Source: Symploca sp. SIO1C2
GTDB lineage: Bacteria; Cyanobacteriota; Cyanobacteriia; Cyanobacteriales; Coleofasciculaceae
Reading direction: 5' to 3'
NCBI GenBank assembly: GCA_010672925.1
Contig: JAAHFP010000004.1
Location: 221,848-285,847, forward strand
DNA: 64,000 nt
The notes under the pieces were generated by a model. That model saw nothing but the letters and a program-made list of their open reading frames with translations, did not search any database and had not been told where the DNA came from. The position numbers and the translations under genes were made by a program. Shown here in pieces: positions 1 to 9,073 of the stretch (positions are counted from its first letter, which is position 1; each line of letters begins with the position of its first letter).

Positions 1-1
1 A

Positions 2-736
2 ACAGGAGAATACTATGCTGCTTGTCTCTATGATGATGGCCAAGAAAAGCTAAACCCAAGCAGTGAAGGGAAAGCAATAGGAATTGATGTTGGACTAGCT
101 CATTTGGCGATTACTTCCGATGGAAGTAAGCACGGCAATCCTCAATACTATCGTCAGTATGAGAAAAAATTGTCAATTCATCAAAAGCGTCTAAGCAGAA
201 AGCAAAAAGGCTCAAGCAACCGTAATAAAGCGAAGATTGTAATAGCTAAAGTACATAACAAAATTAGCAGATGTCGGGCAGATTTTCTCCACAAACTAAG
301 TCGTAAATTAGTAGACGAGAACCAAGTCATAGTGGTAGAAAATTTAGCAATTAAGGGCATGGTAAGAAATCACAAACTAGCTAAATCAATTAGTGACGCT
401 GGCTGGGGAATGTTTTGCACCATGCTGAAGTACAAGGCGGAATGGGAAGGGAAAACTTACCTAGAAATAGATAGATTTTTCCCATCCTCAAAGACCTGTC
501 ATGTCTGCCTCAATCAAGTAAGTAATTTACCTCTCAATATTCGAGAGTGGACATGTGGTAAGTGTAAAACACACCACGACAGGGACACCAACGCAGCGAT
601 AAATATTAGAGAAGAGGGTTTACGAATTTTGGCGGGAGGGCATCTCGCTACTGCTTCTGGAGAAAGAGTAAGACCAAGTAAAGGCACTGCTTTTACAAGG
701 CGTTTTTCTATGAATGAAGAATCCCCATGCATGTAA
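2..736 (+). CDS. tnpB: IS200/IS605-family TnpB (RNA-guided nuclease), 5' truncated by window edge
   Basis: The frame is open from base 2, so the gene starts outside the window; the first internal ATG (104) is not the real start. Seen: the RuvC-I aspartate in GIDVGL (about base 82), the RuvC-II glutamate in VVENLAIKG, a zinc finger of CHVC and CGKC pairs, and the RuvC-III aspartate in DRDTNAAINI. All catalytic residues in the visible part are present, so this C-terminal portion looks intact. In this family TnpB is an omega-RNA-guided nuclease that helps retain the insertion sequence. The stop codon lies inside the right-end hairpin, as is usual. No tnpA is visible; it may lie upstream or be absent. 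Confidence 0.93.
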   Translation, partial: TGEYYAACLYDDGQEKLNPSSEGKAIGIDVGLAHLAITSDGSKHGNPQYYRQYEKKLSIHQKRLSRKQKGSSNRNKAKIVIAKVHNKISRCRADFLHKLSRKLVDENQVIVVENLAIKGMVRNHKLAKSISDAGWGMFCTMLKYKAEWEGKTYLEIDRFFPSSKTCHVCLNQVSNLPLNIREWTCGKCKTHHDRDTNAAINIREEGLRILAGGHLATASGERVRPSKGTAFTRRFSMNEESPCM

Positions 737-754
737 GGCTGGGGAGTTGTCAAA
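718..754 (+). mobile_element. IS200/IS605 right end / omega-RNA 3' end
   Basis: Immediately at the tnpB stop the sequence reads AGAATCCCC, then a short loop, GGGGAG and TGTCAA. This matches the conserved right-end hairpin that forms the 3' scaffold of TnpB omega-RNAs in this IS family. The CCCC/GGGG stem is at 723-726 and 741-744. Sequence directly after about 753 would be the guide or flank. Confidence 0.7.
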
Positions 755-780
755 TACCACCTTAAGTTAAGCGGAGGAAG

Positions 781-822
781 CTGAAGGAGCTGGGGAAGCT
801 GGGGAAGCTGAGGGAGATAGGA
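781..822. repeat. GA-rich nonamer-like tandem repeat (GAAGCTGGG type)
   Basis: Short tandem array with unit close to GGGGAAGCT. The complementary unit is expanded at 50874-50985, where it is translated as the N-terminus of the NRPS. Confidence 0.7.
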
Positions 823-831
823 AAAAATTTA

Positions 832-1155
832 TTGCACAGTTTTAGCTGTGTCACGCCAGTAGAACTGGCGATGGTAACCAGTCGAGGGATTATTATTTGT
901 CAGGCAGTCGATGCTATTTCACCTCAGTCTCGTATGGCAACAGGAGTGATAGTACAACGGCTAGATGAGGATGATGCGATTGCAGCTGTAGCCCTAGTAC
1001 CGATATCAGATCAAGAGGAGGAGTCAGAGAATAAAGAGGATAAAAAGCCGACGTTACCAAATCTACAATTACCAAGAGACCCGACTTCTTCAAGGATACT
1101 GCGGTTGAATCAGGGGTGTGACCCCTCATATCACGATTTTTCCTTATTCCGCTAA
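832..1155 (+). pseudogene. gyrA 3'-end remnant (last C-terminal beta-pinwheel segment)
   Basis: The predicted peptide carries the block VTSRGIII followed by AVDAISPQSR and GVIVQRLDEDDAIAAVALVP. I recognise this as the extreme C-terminus of cyanobacterial DNA gyrase subunit A, followed by an acidic tail. Homology starts about 10 residues into the ORF; the preceding bases are repeat-like, and the initiating TTG is not credible. The breakage-reunion domain and Tyr active site are absent, so the fragment cannot act as gyrase. It is co-oriented with tnpB just upstream, so a gyrA copy may have been interrupted or rearranged by that IS. Since gyrA is essential, an intact copy should exist elsewhere. 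The ORF end runs into a palindromic element. Confidence 0.8.
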
Positions 1156-1282
1156 ATGTAGAGACGCGCCTGCCGAAGGATGCCCGTAGGGCTGTTGGCG
1201 CGTCTCTACAGGCCAATTCTCGGATAAATCAGGGGTATGACCCCCTATTCGCCAGTGGCATCCTTCAAGAAGTCGGGTCTCT
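1075..1282. repeat. Palindromic MITE-like element with nested hairpins
   Basis: Terminal inverted repeats of about 23 bp, reading AGAGACCCGACTTCTT on the left (1075-1097) and the complement on the right (1260-1282). Inside are a perfect 14-bp stem (1157-1170 with 1197-1210, arm TGTAGAGACGCGCC) and AGGGGT/ACCCCT mini-palindromes near 1115 and 1230. The left arm forms the end of the gyrA remnant ORF. Confidence 0.8.
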
Positions 1283-1299
1283 CACAATGGCAAAAATCC

Positions 1300-4200
1300 T
1301 TAAATAGTAGGGGTAGTTGAGGACTCTTGGTGAGATGGAGAACTTACGCTGCTAAAGTTTTTAGCCATATCTTCAGAAGAGAGCAATCTTCTGGAAAGTC
1401 GGTACTTGTCAGTTTCCCGTAGGCGCTGACTGAAGAACCGGCAAATTTCTAACACAATCTGGGGACGTTGGGTAATCAGGCTGATAAAGCGGTTTTTCTC
1501 TAACTTCAGTAAGGTAGAATTTTCTACAGCTACTGCACCATTCCAACGAGGAGCATCATCAAATAAGGCAATCTCGCCAAAATGTTGACCAGCTGACAAA
1601 TAATTCAAGTCTTGCTGTTCTCCATCAATTTCTTTGATTAGGCGCACACTGCCTTCACCGATGATATAGAGGTGTCCCCCCCAATTACCTTCGTTGAAAA
1701 TTGTTTCTCCAGCAGGAATATATTCCTGCTCTAGAGCTTGATCAATTAGTAGCAACTCATCAAGGGAAAGATTTTTGAAGAGGCTAACATTCTTTAGCAA
1801 TAATAGACGACTCATAAAGAAATCCTTCTGGGATGGGTGTTGATCTAGGGGAAGGAAAGTTTTTTGGGCAACAGCTTTAACTAGGGGATCTGGGTCTTTC
1901 GTCAAAGCTGATGGTACAGCTGCCAAAGCGATGAGAGCACCAATTTTGATCCACCGGTCTTTAGATTCTAAGGCTTCTAGGAGCAATTTATAACCCTTGG
2001 TTCGCATCCACTGATTAGTGGCGCGGATATTTGGAGGCTGTTCTCCATTGGCTAACTGTTCAAGTATGGGCATCAAGGGTCGCACAAAGCGTTTGTGACG
2101 AAGAGAAGCTAGAGTTTCTACGGCATTGGCCACTTCCCTTTGGTCTTTGCTGTAGAGTAGACGTTTGACAGAGTTGACAGTGCGTGAATTGCCTAGACAG
2201 GAGAGCACATACAAAACTTTCTGAATCAAACGTTGGTGGTAGTCAGCGATCGCAATTGCTAAAGGCTGCCAACTAGCTTCAGAATGGGGAATCTGTTGCT
2301 CCCACTGTCGGCTACGGGCGACTTGTTGGAAATCTGGGGTAAGATAATCAAACAAGACATCACTAGCCCGTTTAATCCTTACTTGTCCAATGGCCGCGAT
2401 CGCAGCATCTACTAAATCTGGGTTTGAGGAAGATAAACTATCTTGAGCTAAAGCCAACCCTTGCTCTCCATAGGCTGCCAGTGCCATTGCTGCTTGGCGA
2501 CGCACCTGAGGATTTAAATCTCCCAAACCAATAGCTACATAACGCAACATTCCTTGACTACGAGCAACTCCCAGCAAATTGAAAGCTGCAGCCCTTACTA
2601 CTGGCTCTTGGTGCTCTAATTCGGCTGTGGCAATGTCTGCTAAAGATTGATCGCCAGGACGTGCTAAGGTAGCCAGTGTTTTTAATCCTTCCTGTTTAAC
2701 CTCTGGAGTACTATGAACCAGAACTTCTTTCAGTAGGGGAATTAGTTCTGGGTTACTACTGTAGGACACAACTCTTACTATTGCTTCCCCACTGGTGGTA
2801 TCTAGCTCCGAATGCCACAACTGTTCACAAGTCGTCCTTACTTGTGGATTAGTTATTGCGCCGGTTTGGGTAGCTGCTACAGATGCTAAAGCTCTCACTT
2901 CTTGACTCACATCTCCCAGTCGGGAGCGGATTTGTTCTTGAGTAGGAAACTTTTGACTAGCGATTAAAACTTCCAAAGCGATTGCTCGCATTGTGGAGTT
3001 TTCCGAATCCAACAGTTGTTCAAAGTGGTAGGTAGTTTCTGTATCAGGTTTAGTGCTAAATAACTTTACCGCTGCTCGACGTAATGAACTATCTGCTTCT
3101 GGGAGAAACGTCTGCACTGGTGCTAAAAATTGACTGGGGTTGCCTAAGCCAGCGGCTAATTCCAATGCCTTAAGACGAGTATAGTATTCGTCGCTTTCTA
3201 GCAGTTCCTGAACTACTGAGCTAGATTGGGGTGGCAACTGAGTTAAGCTTTCGCTGAGTTCATCAAGGTTGACCCCATCTGAGCGTAACACCATCTCCAA
3301 ACAGGGGACATAGCTATTACTAATAAAGATGCGACAGATTAACAAAATTACGGTTAAACCAATACCAATCCAGAGAATTTGAGGTAGGGTTAGGAATGAT
3401 TGGGAGACCCACAAGAGTACCCCTGCTAAAGTCAGACCGAAGGCGTAGAAGAAACCATCACTAAGAGAGCGTACTCGTCCTACAAATTCGTAGGGAACCG
3501 CATTGTAGTTTAAGGTATAGATTGGTTGATGAATCGCTTTGTAGAGGGCATCTGTGTTGACATTGGTGACAATCGCGGGTTTCAGAGAAAAATTGAACAC
3601 TAGTCCGACGAAACTTGCCAGAGTTATTAGTGGATAAACTAGATTCATTCGTGCTACTCCCAGACGTTGGAGCAGTGGCTGGGTGAAGCAGTAAAGGACG
3701 ACTAACTGGATGATACTATTTCCTGACCGAAGTAATCCCAAGAAGCTAGTCAATTCTTTATCACTGGGGAAAACCTCAGAATAAATACTCATGCACAAGA
3801 ACTCTGTGATAATACAAATAATTACCAACAGAAAGCTGCTAAAAGCCAGGAAGAAGATGATGTTGTAGCGCTTCACCAGCTCCGGAAAGGTTTTTAAGGC
3901 TTCGATAATCCCCACTGAAGTATCGGAAGTAATCGAATCTAGGGGTCGCTCTGATCGTTCAAGATAAAGTATCTGACCAATAACTATGGCAAACATTACC
4001 GGTAAAACCAGTAGAATATCCCTGGGTCTTAGGTATACAGAAAGCAAGCTTGTCAGTCCACCACCAACGAGGATTCCTATTCCCTGAACCATAGCGATTA
4101 GAGAAGCATAGCGCTTGTATTCCAGGGAAGATAAATAATCTACTAGCAAGCTGGGAAACAGGATATGGTTCTGCAAATCCCACTCAAAAAAGGTGACCAG

Positions 4201-4545
4201 GAAAATGATGTAGTATACCGCTACACTGTCCAGGTTAATCAATAAACGCATTCCCACTGCTAGCGCGATCGCTAGTAACAGAAAGTAACGTAACAGCCTG
4301 GTGCGCTCATAACGATCAACAATTTGGGAGAATAAGGCGTAGGAGGGAATCGAAGCTAAGCCAATTAGTACGTAGAATAAAGGTAGGCTCTTTGCTCCAG
4401 CCTGGTTCAGGAACAAAGAGTTAGCTATAGTTATGGCGACTATGTTGTACACCATCATCGAAAAAGCTAGGAATAGTAAGTGCGCCAGTCGGCGCACCTT
4501 CAAAATTGAAAGACCAAGGCGTTGCTCAAGAAACTGATTGAACAT
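1300..4545 (-). CDS. Transporter-like membrane domain + HEAT repeats + cyclic-nucleotide-binding domain
   Basis: A 1081-residue three-part protein. Residues 1 to about 440 are strongly hydrophobic with about 12 candidate membrane segments, resembling MFS or ATP/ADP-exchanger (Tlc/Npt) transporters. About 460-930 are helical HEAT/Armadillo-type repeats. About 935-1058 form a cNMP-binding domain with the phosphate-cassette-like motif FGEIALFDDAPR. The cassette lacks the usual R-(T/S)-A ending (here R-W-N), so nucleotide binding may be altered. The architecture is known in cyanobacterial genomes; substrate and ligand are unknown. It suggests a transporter gated or scaffolded through a cytoplasmic sensor. 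It is monocistronic, facing a long gene-free stretch upstream. Confidence 0.85.
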   Translation of the reverse strand: MFNQFLEQRLGLSILKVRRLAHLLFLAFSMMVYNIVAITIANSLFLNQAGAKSLPLFYVLIGLASIPSYALFSQIVDRYERTRLLRYFLLLAIALAVGMRLLINLDSVAVYYIIFLVTFFEWDLQNHILFPSLLVDYLSSLEYKRYASLIAMVQGIGILVGGGLTSLLSVYLRPRDILLVLPVMFAIVIGQILYLERSERPLDSITSDTSVGIIEALKTFPELVKRYNIIFFLAFSSFLLVIICIITEFLCMSIYSEVFPSDKELTSFLGLLRSGNSIIQLVVLYCFTQPLLQRLGVARMNLVYPLITLASFVGLVFNFSLKPAIVTNVNTDALYKAIHQPIYTLNYNAVPYEFVGRVRSLSDGFFYAFGLTLAGVLLWVSQSFLTLPQILWIGIGLTVILLICRIFISNSYVPCLEMVLRSDGVNLDELSESLTQLPPQSSSVVQELLESDEYYTRLKALELAAGLGNPSQFLAPVQTFLPEADSSLRRAAVKLFSTKPDTETTYHFEQLLDSENSTMRAIALEVLIASQKFPTQEQIRSRLGDVSQEVRALASVAATQTGAITNPQVRTTCEQLWHSELDTTSGEAIVRVVSYSSNPELIPLLKEVLVHSTPEVKQEGLKTLATLARPGDQSLADIATAELEHQEPVVRAAAFNLLGVARSQGMLRYVAIGLGDLNPQVRRQAAMALAAYGEQGLALAQDSLSSSNPDLVDAAIAAIGQVRIKRASDVLFDYLTPDFQQVARSRQWEQQIPHSEASWQPLAIAIADYHQRLIQKVLYVLSCLGNSRTVNSVKRLLYSKDQREVANAVETLASLRHKRFVRPLMPILEQLANGEQPPNIRATNQWMRTKGYKLLLEALESKDRWIKIGALIALAAVPSALTKDPDPLVKAVAQKTFLPLDQHPSQKDFFMSRLLLLKNVSLFKNLSLDELLLIDQALEQEYIPAGETIFNEGNWGGHLYIIGEGSVRLIKEIDGEQQDLNYLSAGQHFGEIALFDDAPRWNGAVAVENSTLLKLEKNRFISLITQRPQIVLEICRFFSQRLRETDKYRLSRRLLSSEDMAKNFSSVSSPSHQESSTTPTI

Positions 4546-5487
4546 TGGTGATGGTGTTTTAGATTTGAGATTTGAGATGTTCCTTCCTTTGACGAAGGGT
4601 TGTCCTTGATGAGTACTTCAGCAACTCTACCAACTCCTGACTTCCTTCTCCGTTAATTCAACTTTACAAATAAGTTGCATAATAATAAGGAATGTAAATC
4701 AATGTAACATAATTTAATAAAGAAGTCAAAATACGGTTAAGTAGGCCGAATTATTCACCAACGAATATTAATCCAGGCAACGGAAATTGCTGTATGCACT
4801 ACAACAATTTGCTCTCTGGAAAGAATATGTTGATTTTGACATTAAGTTTGGGCTACAACATGGCATTACTTACAACTCCTATTTGAATTCGGGGTAAGAA
4901 AATTCCCTTAGTAGACATCTCCCATGAAAAGTTTAGTAAGCTATAGTTGGAAACTATCCAGGGACTGATCGACTTTCAGGCAATTGATTACTTAGGCTAT
5001 TAGTAGAATTTTTGTCAGTGGGGTTACCTGACCTCAACCTAACCCAGGGTAATAAATCCGGTTAAGAAACAAGGTGTTCTCTGCCCTCTAAATCCCCCAA
5101 ACCTGAGGGATTGTGAATTATTTTCAACCTACTTAGAGAACCGGATTTGGTATATGGTCATCTCCAAGCCATGTTGCTTGTGTCAACATCGAGTAATAAA
5201 CCCAGATAAAATACTATAAGTATTTTTACTCAATCATTATCAAATTTGCAAATCAAACTTTACTAGCGAATTGTGTAACCATAAAAGCAAAGTAAGGCAG
5301 CAACACGATAAATATTATACCCACAAAATTTTAATAGTTTCAGCCTTTTTTTATTCATAACTTGTATATGAGAATACATTTTAACTATATTGGTTAAGGA
5401 TTCTATCGATCTTAAACTGATCACTTATTTCCGCCGCCCTGCACTAGTACTTGAGCCCAATTAGAGTTACAACTTTTTTCCTAGACT
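4546..5487. other. Gene-free AT-rich stretch with repeat fragments
   Basis: No convincing ORF. It must hold the promoter of the transporter-HEAT gene (start 4545). Seen: an imperfect inverted repeat AAATCCGGTT (about 5053) with AACCGGATTT (about 5142), bracketing roughly 100 bp, and at 5396-5448 a partial copy of the ACTAGT-bounded element. The remainder shows nothing I recognise. Confidence 0.6.
5396..5448 (+). repeat. Partial ACTAGT-family element (right half)
   Basis: Reads AAGGATTCTATCGAT, then TTATTTCCGCCGCC and GCACTAGT. The same series occurs in the full copies at 30530-30635 and 33921-34032. Confidence 0.65.
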
Positions 5488-5715
5488 TTATTCTGTTTCT
5501 TGCTCTTCTTCTATCCCAAAAATTTTCCTAATCGTACTGTAGTCTGCTGCATCTTCAGCATTGAGATAATCTTCTTTTGCTTGTGGATTATCTGCATATT
5601 TCCGAACTGGTTCAGTGGTATTTGCCTTGGGCTGGTGAGTGCACCACTGAATGCCAGCTAGTGCAATTAATGAAATTCCACAAATGATAGTAGCTTGCAA
5701 TGAACTTAATTTCAT
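5488..5715 (-). CDS. Small membrane-anchored protein of unknown function
   Basis: A 75-residue ORF. Residues about 8-25 are hydrophobic (ATIICGISLIALAGIQW), giving a signal anchor or uncleaved signal. The rest is hydrophilic and ends in an acidic EEEQETE tail. No domain is recognised. Support for it being real is the clean membrane-anchor-plus-soluble layout and its position in an otherwise gene-free interval. It is isolated, with no operon partner. Confidence 0.5.
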   Translation of the reverse strand: MKLSSLQATIICGISLIALAGIQWCTHQPKANTTEPVRKYADNPQAKEDYLNAEDAADYSTIRKIFGIEEEQETE

Positions 5716-6132
5716 AATGATTTTCTACTAGTTTGAGGATGCCTTTATATTATTTTCTAATTTATTGTATCTGACTATAGATATAAATATATAGATACTT
5801 TTGATTAGTTTTTGTAATAAAATCAATAAATTTTTCTTATTCAAATAGTTCATGTCAGGTAACTTCAAACAAAAAAGATGTTGAATTTTTTTCTTTTATT
5901 CGTTCATCGAAATTTAAAATTTTATTTCTAAGCAGTTGATGCTAAATCTGCTTCGGTCTGAAAAACCCATTGATCCCCTAATGTTTGCAGTTTACTCATT
6001 GGAAAGGCAACGAATATAGATGAGTGTGCTCCCTGCGAAACGGGAACTGGTCAATAGACTCACAGTCATCATACATTAAGGTCTGGGAAAACTTCCTATG
6101 ATTGAAGGACTCGTATGAGTGGTGTGAGTTAA
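5716..6132. other. Gene-free stretch upstream of the GT39 gene
   Basis: AT-rich, with no ORF or repeat I can defend. It separates two divergent genes and so should contain both promoters. Confidence 0.5.
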
Positions 6133-8154
6133 ATGAAGCTGAGACTAAACAAGATAGAAAACCCTTGGTGGCAGTCTATTGAGAAGCAACCAACTCTGAT
6201 CTGGAGTCTGTCGCTGCTTTGGTTGCTACTGATTGGCTGGTTAGCTTTTTTGTGGAATTTGGGAAGTACAGGTTTAATCGATGAGACTGAACCCCTGTTT
6301 GCAGAAGCGGCCCGTCAAATGACAGTTACCGGGGACTGGATTACACCTTATTTTAATGGTGAGACTCGTTTTGATAAACCGCCATTGGTTTACTGGTTAA
6401 TGGCGATTGGCTATAAACTGATTGGGGTCAATGAATGGGCAGTAAGACTCCCCTCCGCCTTGGCCGCGATCGCATTAATGGCTTTGGGGTTCTATACTTT
6501 GCGATATTATGGAATATCTTTTGCCCCCAATGCTTTGCCCTCCGATAGTTTGAAAACAGGCCGAAATCCCCAACGTCAACTATGGCTAGCGGCTGGGATA
6601 GGTGCAGCGATGATTGCCCTCAATCCTCAAACCATAGTTTGGGCAAGAACCGGAGTCTCTGATATGCTACTCAGCGGCTGCATGGGTACGGCACTCCTGT
6701 CTTTTTTCTTAGGATATGCGCAGAAAGAAAAAGAAGAAACAACACCAAAAGATAAGCCCCCCATCTCCCCATCTCCCCATCTTCCCATCTCCCCATCTCC
6801 CATTTCCTCATCAAATTGGTATCTAGCTTGTTACATCCTCATTGCTCTAGCTATTCTTACCAAAGGACCTGTAGGTATTGTACTACCAGCCCTAATTATT
6901 GGAGCTTTCCTACTTTACCTCGGCAAATTGCGAGAAGTTCTACGAGAGATGCAGATTGTTAGAGGCATCTTGATCATTTTGGCGATTACACTACCTTGGT
7001 ATGGATTAGTCACCGTAGCTAATGGCAAAGCTTACATTGACTCGTTTTTCGGCTATCATAATTTCCAACGCTTCACTGAAGTAGTCAATGATCACTCTGC
7101 TCCCTGGTACTTCTACTTTATTGTCGTATTTGTCGGTTTTATCCCTTGGTCTGTCTACTTACCCATAGCAATAGCAAGGCTACGGTTTTGGCAGAGAAAA
7201 CGGTGGCGCACTTCTCCCCGTGCCAGCCATTTAGGTTTATTTGCCCTATTTTGGTTTGCAAGTATCTTCGGCTTCTTTACCATTGCAGTAACCAAACTAC
7301 CTAGCTACGTTCTACCTTTGTTACCTGCCGCAGCTATTATGGTAGCTCTATTTTGGAGTGAGGAAATTATATCAAGTCCGGTTAAATACTTACACTTTGG
7401 TGGCAATAAGGCAGAAGGCAGAGGGCAGAGGGCAGAAGGGAAGAAAGAAGGTTGCAAGGTAGAAGGATATGATTATTGTTTAAGCGAACATGATATTACC
7501 AGTGAAACTAAAGGAAAAACTCTCTCCCTACCTTTCCTACTTAGCGGAGTATTAAACTTTCTCTTATTGCACGCCATTGCTGTTGCCATTTTATCTAGTC
7601 CTGATATTATCGGTTATGACCCCGCTGCACCTAACTTGTCAGATGTACTGCAAAAGTCGGGTTTAACAGCACAAGGTAGCTTTATTTGGTGGTTAACTGC
7701 CGTCGTCATGGCACTGTTGCTGATTAACCGCCGTCGTTGGCGTTGGCTGTGGAGTGCAAACTTGGTCGGATTTGTGGCATTTTTGATTTTTGTAGTCACA
7801 CCAGCTTCCTTTCTGCTAGATGAGATGCGTCAGCAACCCCTGCGAGAACTTTCCCAACTCGCCGTTGAGGTACAGCAACCAGGAGAAGAACTCTTTATGC
7901 TGGGTTTTGCCAAGCCTAGTGTCACTTTCTATACCCAGAGACCAGTAAATTACTTTCGCTTTGATGAAATGGCCATTGCCCACTTGCAACAAACCGCCAC
8001 AACTCAACCAACTCACCCTTCTGTTCTCATTTTAAATCGTCCCGGCAAACTGATAGAAAATAAGCTAAAACCTGAGGAATACAAAAAGTTGGGAAATGCT
8101 GGTATCTATCAACTCCTTCGGGTGAACACACAAGCTTTGGTTGATTTTCAATAA
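6133..8154 (+). CDS. GT39-family (ArnT/PMT-like) membrane glycosyltransferase
   Basis: A 673-residue polytopic protein of the PMT/ArnT superfamily, which uses polyprenyl-phosphate sugars to glycosylate lipid or protein at the membrane. The N-terminal luminal motif DETEPLFAEAARQM, then GDW and the RFDKPPLVYW block, is typical and includes the catalytic-type acidic residues. About 10-12 membrane segments follow. Two in-frame insertions interrupt loops: a Pro/Ser-rich short tandem repeat (PPISPSPHLPISPSP, about bases 6757-6810), and residues 413-455, which are a translated mobile repeat (see 7369-7496) between two membrane segments. The 3' end converges 10 bp from the phosphoribosyltransferase gene. 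Acceptor unknown. Confidence 0.88.
   Translation: MKLRLNKIENPWWQSIEKQPTLIWSLSLLWLLLIGWLAFLWNLGSTGLIDETEPLFAEAARQMTVTGDWITPYFNGETRFDKPPLVYWLMAIGYKLIGVNEWAVRLPSALAAIALMALGFYTLRYYGISFAPNALPSDSLKTGRNPQRQLWLAAGIGAAMIALNPQTIVWARTGVSDMLLSGCMGTALLSFFLGYAQKEKEETTPKDKPPISPSPHLPISPSPISSSNWYLACYILIALAILTKGPVGIVLPALIIGAFLLYLGKLREVLREMQIVRGILIILAITLPWYGLVTVANGKAYIDSFFGYHNFQRFTEVVNDHSAPWYFYFIVVFVGFIPWSVYLPIAIARLRFWQRKRWRTSPRASHLGLFALFWFASIFGFFTIAVTKLPSYVLPLLPAAAIMVALFWSEEIISSPVKYLHFGGNKAEGRGQRAEGKKEGCKVEGYDYCLSEHDITSETKGKTLSLPFLLSGVLNFLLLHAIAVAILSSPDIIGYDPAAPNLSDVLQKSGLTAQGSFIWWLTAVVMALLLINRRRWRWLWSANLVGFVAFLIFVVTPASFLLDEMRQQPLRELSQLAVEVQQPGEELFMLGFAKPSVTFYTQRPVNYFRFDEMAIAHLQQTATTQPTHPSVLILNRPGKLIENKLKPEEYKKLGNAGIYQLLRVNTQALVDFQ
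7369..7496 (+). repeat. In-frame MITE copy A (TIR ATATCAAGTCCGG), 128 bp
   Basis: Left end ATATCAAGTCCGG, right end GCGAACATGATAT (imperfect inverted repeat). The translated core KYLHFGGNKAE, then AEGKKEG and YDYCLSEHDI, matches copies B and C in the NRPS gene in the same frame and orientation. It is 27 bp (9 codons) shorter than those copies, lacking the PTPSPSQEG block, so the host frame is kept. Confidence 0.88.
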
Positions 8155-8164
8155 TTAATCTGAA

Positions 8165-8710
8165 TTAACCTTGCTTTGTGTTTGACTTCTTTTTGGGCTG
8201 AAGCCCTACTACTTGCCCTAATTCAGCAGGATTCATCTTTTCATAATGTTCAAAAGGCTGATAAATCCAAGGATTATCTGGCAAATAATCAACGTAGTAA
8301 TCGGGAATAAAGATAGAATTACCTTTGTACCAAATTACTCCAGTGCGAATTTCCTCAATTACTTCACCGTGGTATTGCTGGAGCCATTTGATTGCCTCTT
8401 GAAGACTGATACCAGAATCTACAAGGTCATCTACTAATAGTATACGAGAGCCTAATTGCTCTGTGGTCATAGTTAGGTGAGTGGCAAACTTGATGGAAGC
8501 TCTAACTTTATTTTCAGCTCCTCCGTAAGAGGAAGCACTAAGAATTGCTAGAGGTTTTCCGTATATTCGGCACAAGATATCGCCAACCCGCAGTCCACCT
8601 TTGGCAAGGCAAACAATTTGGTCGAACTCCCAGTGAGCTTGATATATTTTGGTAGCTAATGCTTCAATTTTTTGGTGGTATTCTGACCAAGACAGGTGCA
8701 GGTCGGGCAT
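8165..8710 (-). CDS. Phosphoribosyltransferase (Xpt/Gpt-like PRTase fold)
   Basis: A 181-residue protein with the PRPP-binding signature ILLVDDLVDSGISL near the middle and the N-terminal KGGLRVGDIL block, typical of purine-base PRTases in the hypoxanthine/xanthine-guanine group. These convert a base plus PRPP to the nucleotide and pyrophosphate. Length fits the family. The C-terminal Lys/Gln tail is not conserved. It is convergent with the GT39 gene with a 10-bp gap and no visible terminator between them. Exact base preference cannot be read from sequence alone. Confidence 0.85.
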   Translation of the reverse strand: MPDLHLSWSEYHQKIEALATKIYQAHWEFDQIVCLAKGGLRVGDILCRIYGKPLAILSASSYGGAENKVRASIKFATHLTMTTEQLGSRILLVDDLVDSGISLQEAIKWLQQYHGEVIEEIRTGVIWYKGNSIFIPDYYVDYLPDNPWIYQPFEHYEKMNPAELGQVVGLQPKKKSNTKQG

Positions 8711-8718
8711 AGCAAGTG

Positions 8719-8765
8719 TGATAATGGATAATGGATAATGGATAATTGCTAATTGCTAATTAATC
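8719..8765. repeat. Short tandem repeats (GGATAAT, then TGCTAAT)
   Basis: Tandem heptamer-like units immediately upstream of the phosphoribosyltransferase start; they occupy the likely promoter region. Confidence 0.7.
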
Positions 8766-8820
8766 AATCCGGTTTAAAGCCTCTCCTTTGAAGGAGAAAA
8801 AATTGCTAGTAAATTTCCTT

Positions 8821-9009
8821 ACAGCGTTTCCCACGCTGATGAGGTACACTGCTCAATCTCAAAGTCCCCCGTGGAACCAAGAGCGTTCGCAAAGCGTTCT
8901 CCGAAGGAGTAGCATCTTCTGGCTTCCCCCTTTCAAAGGGGGACGGGAGGGCGATTCAAGGGGGATTTAGGGGGATCTAGATGTACCTCACAGATGCGAG
9001 AACTGCTAT
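8821..9009. repeat. MITE-like element, about 190 bp, imperfect 26-28 bp TIRs
   Basis: Left end ACAGCGTTTCCCACGCTGAT then GAGGTACA; right end TGTACCTCACAGATGCGAGA then ACTGCTAT. These are imperfect reverse complements. The interior has CCCCCTTT/AAAGGGGG and GTTCGCAAAGCGTTC-type palindromes. Confidence 0.75.
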
Positions 9010-9041
9010 ATATTCAATCATCTTTATTTGAACTTTCTTGT

Positions 9042-9073
9042 AATTCTAAATTCTAAATTCTAAATTCTAAATC
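9042..9073. repeat. Heptamer array (ATTCTAA)
   Basis: About four units of ATTCTAA. On the minus strand the array encodes the last residues (LEFRI) and the stop codon of the adjacent GGDEF gene. Confidence 0.85.
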
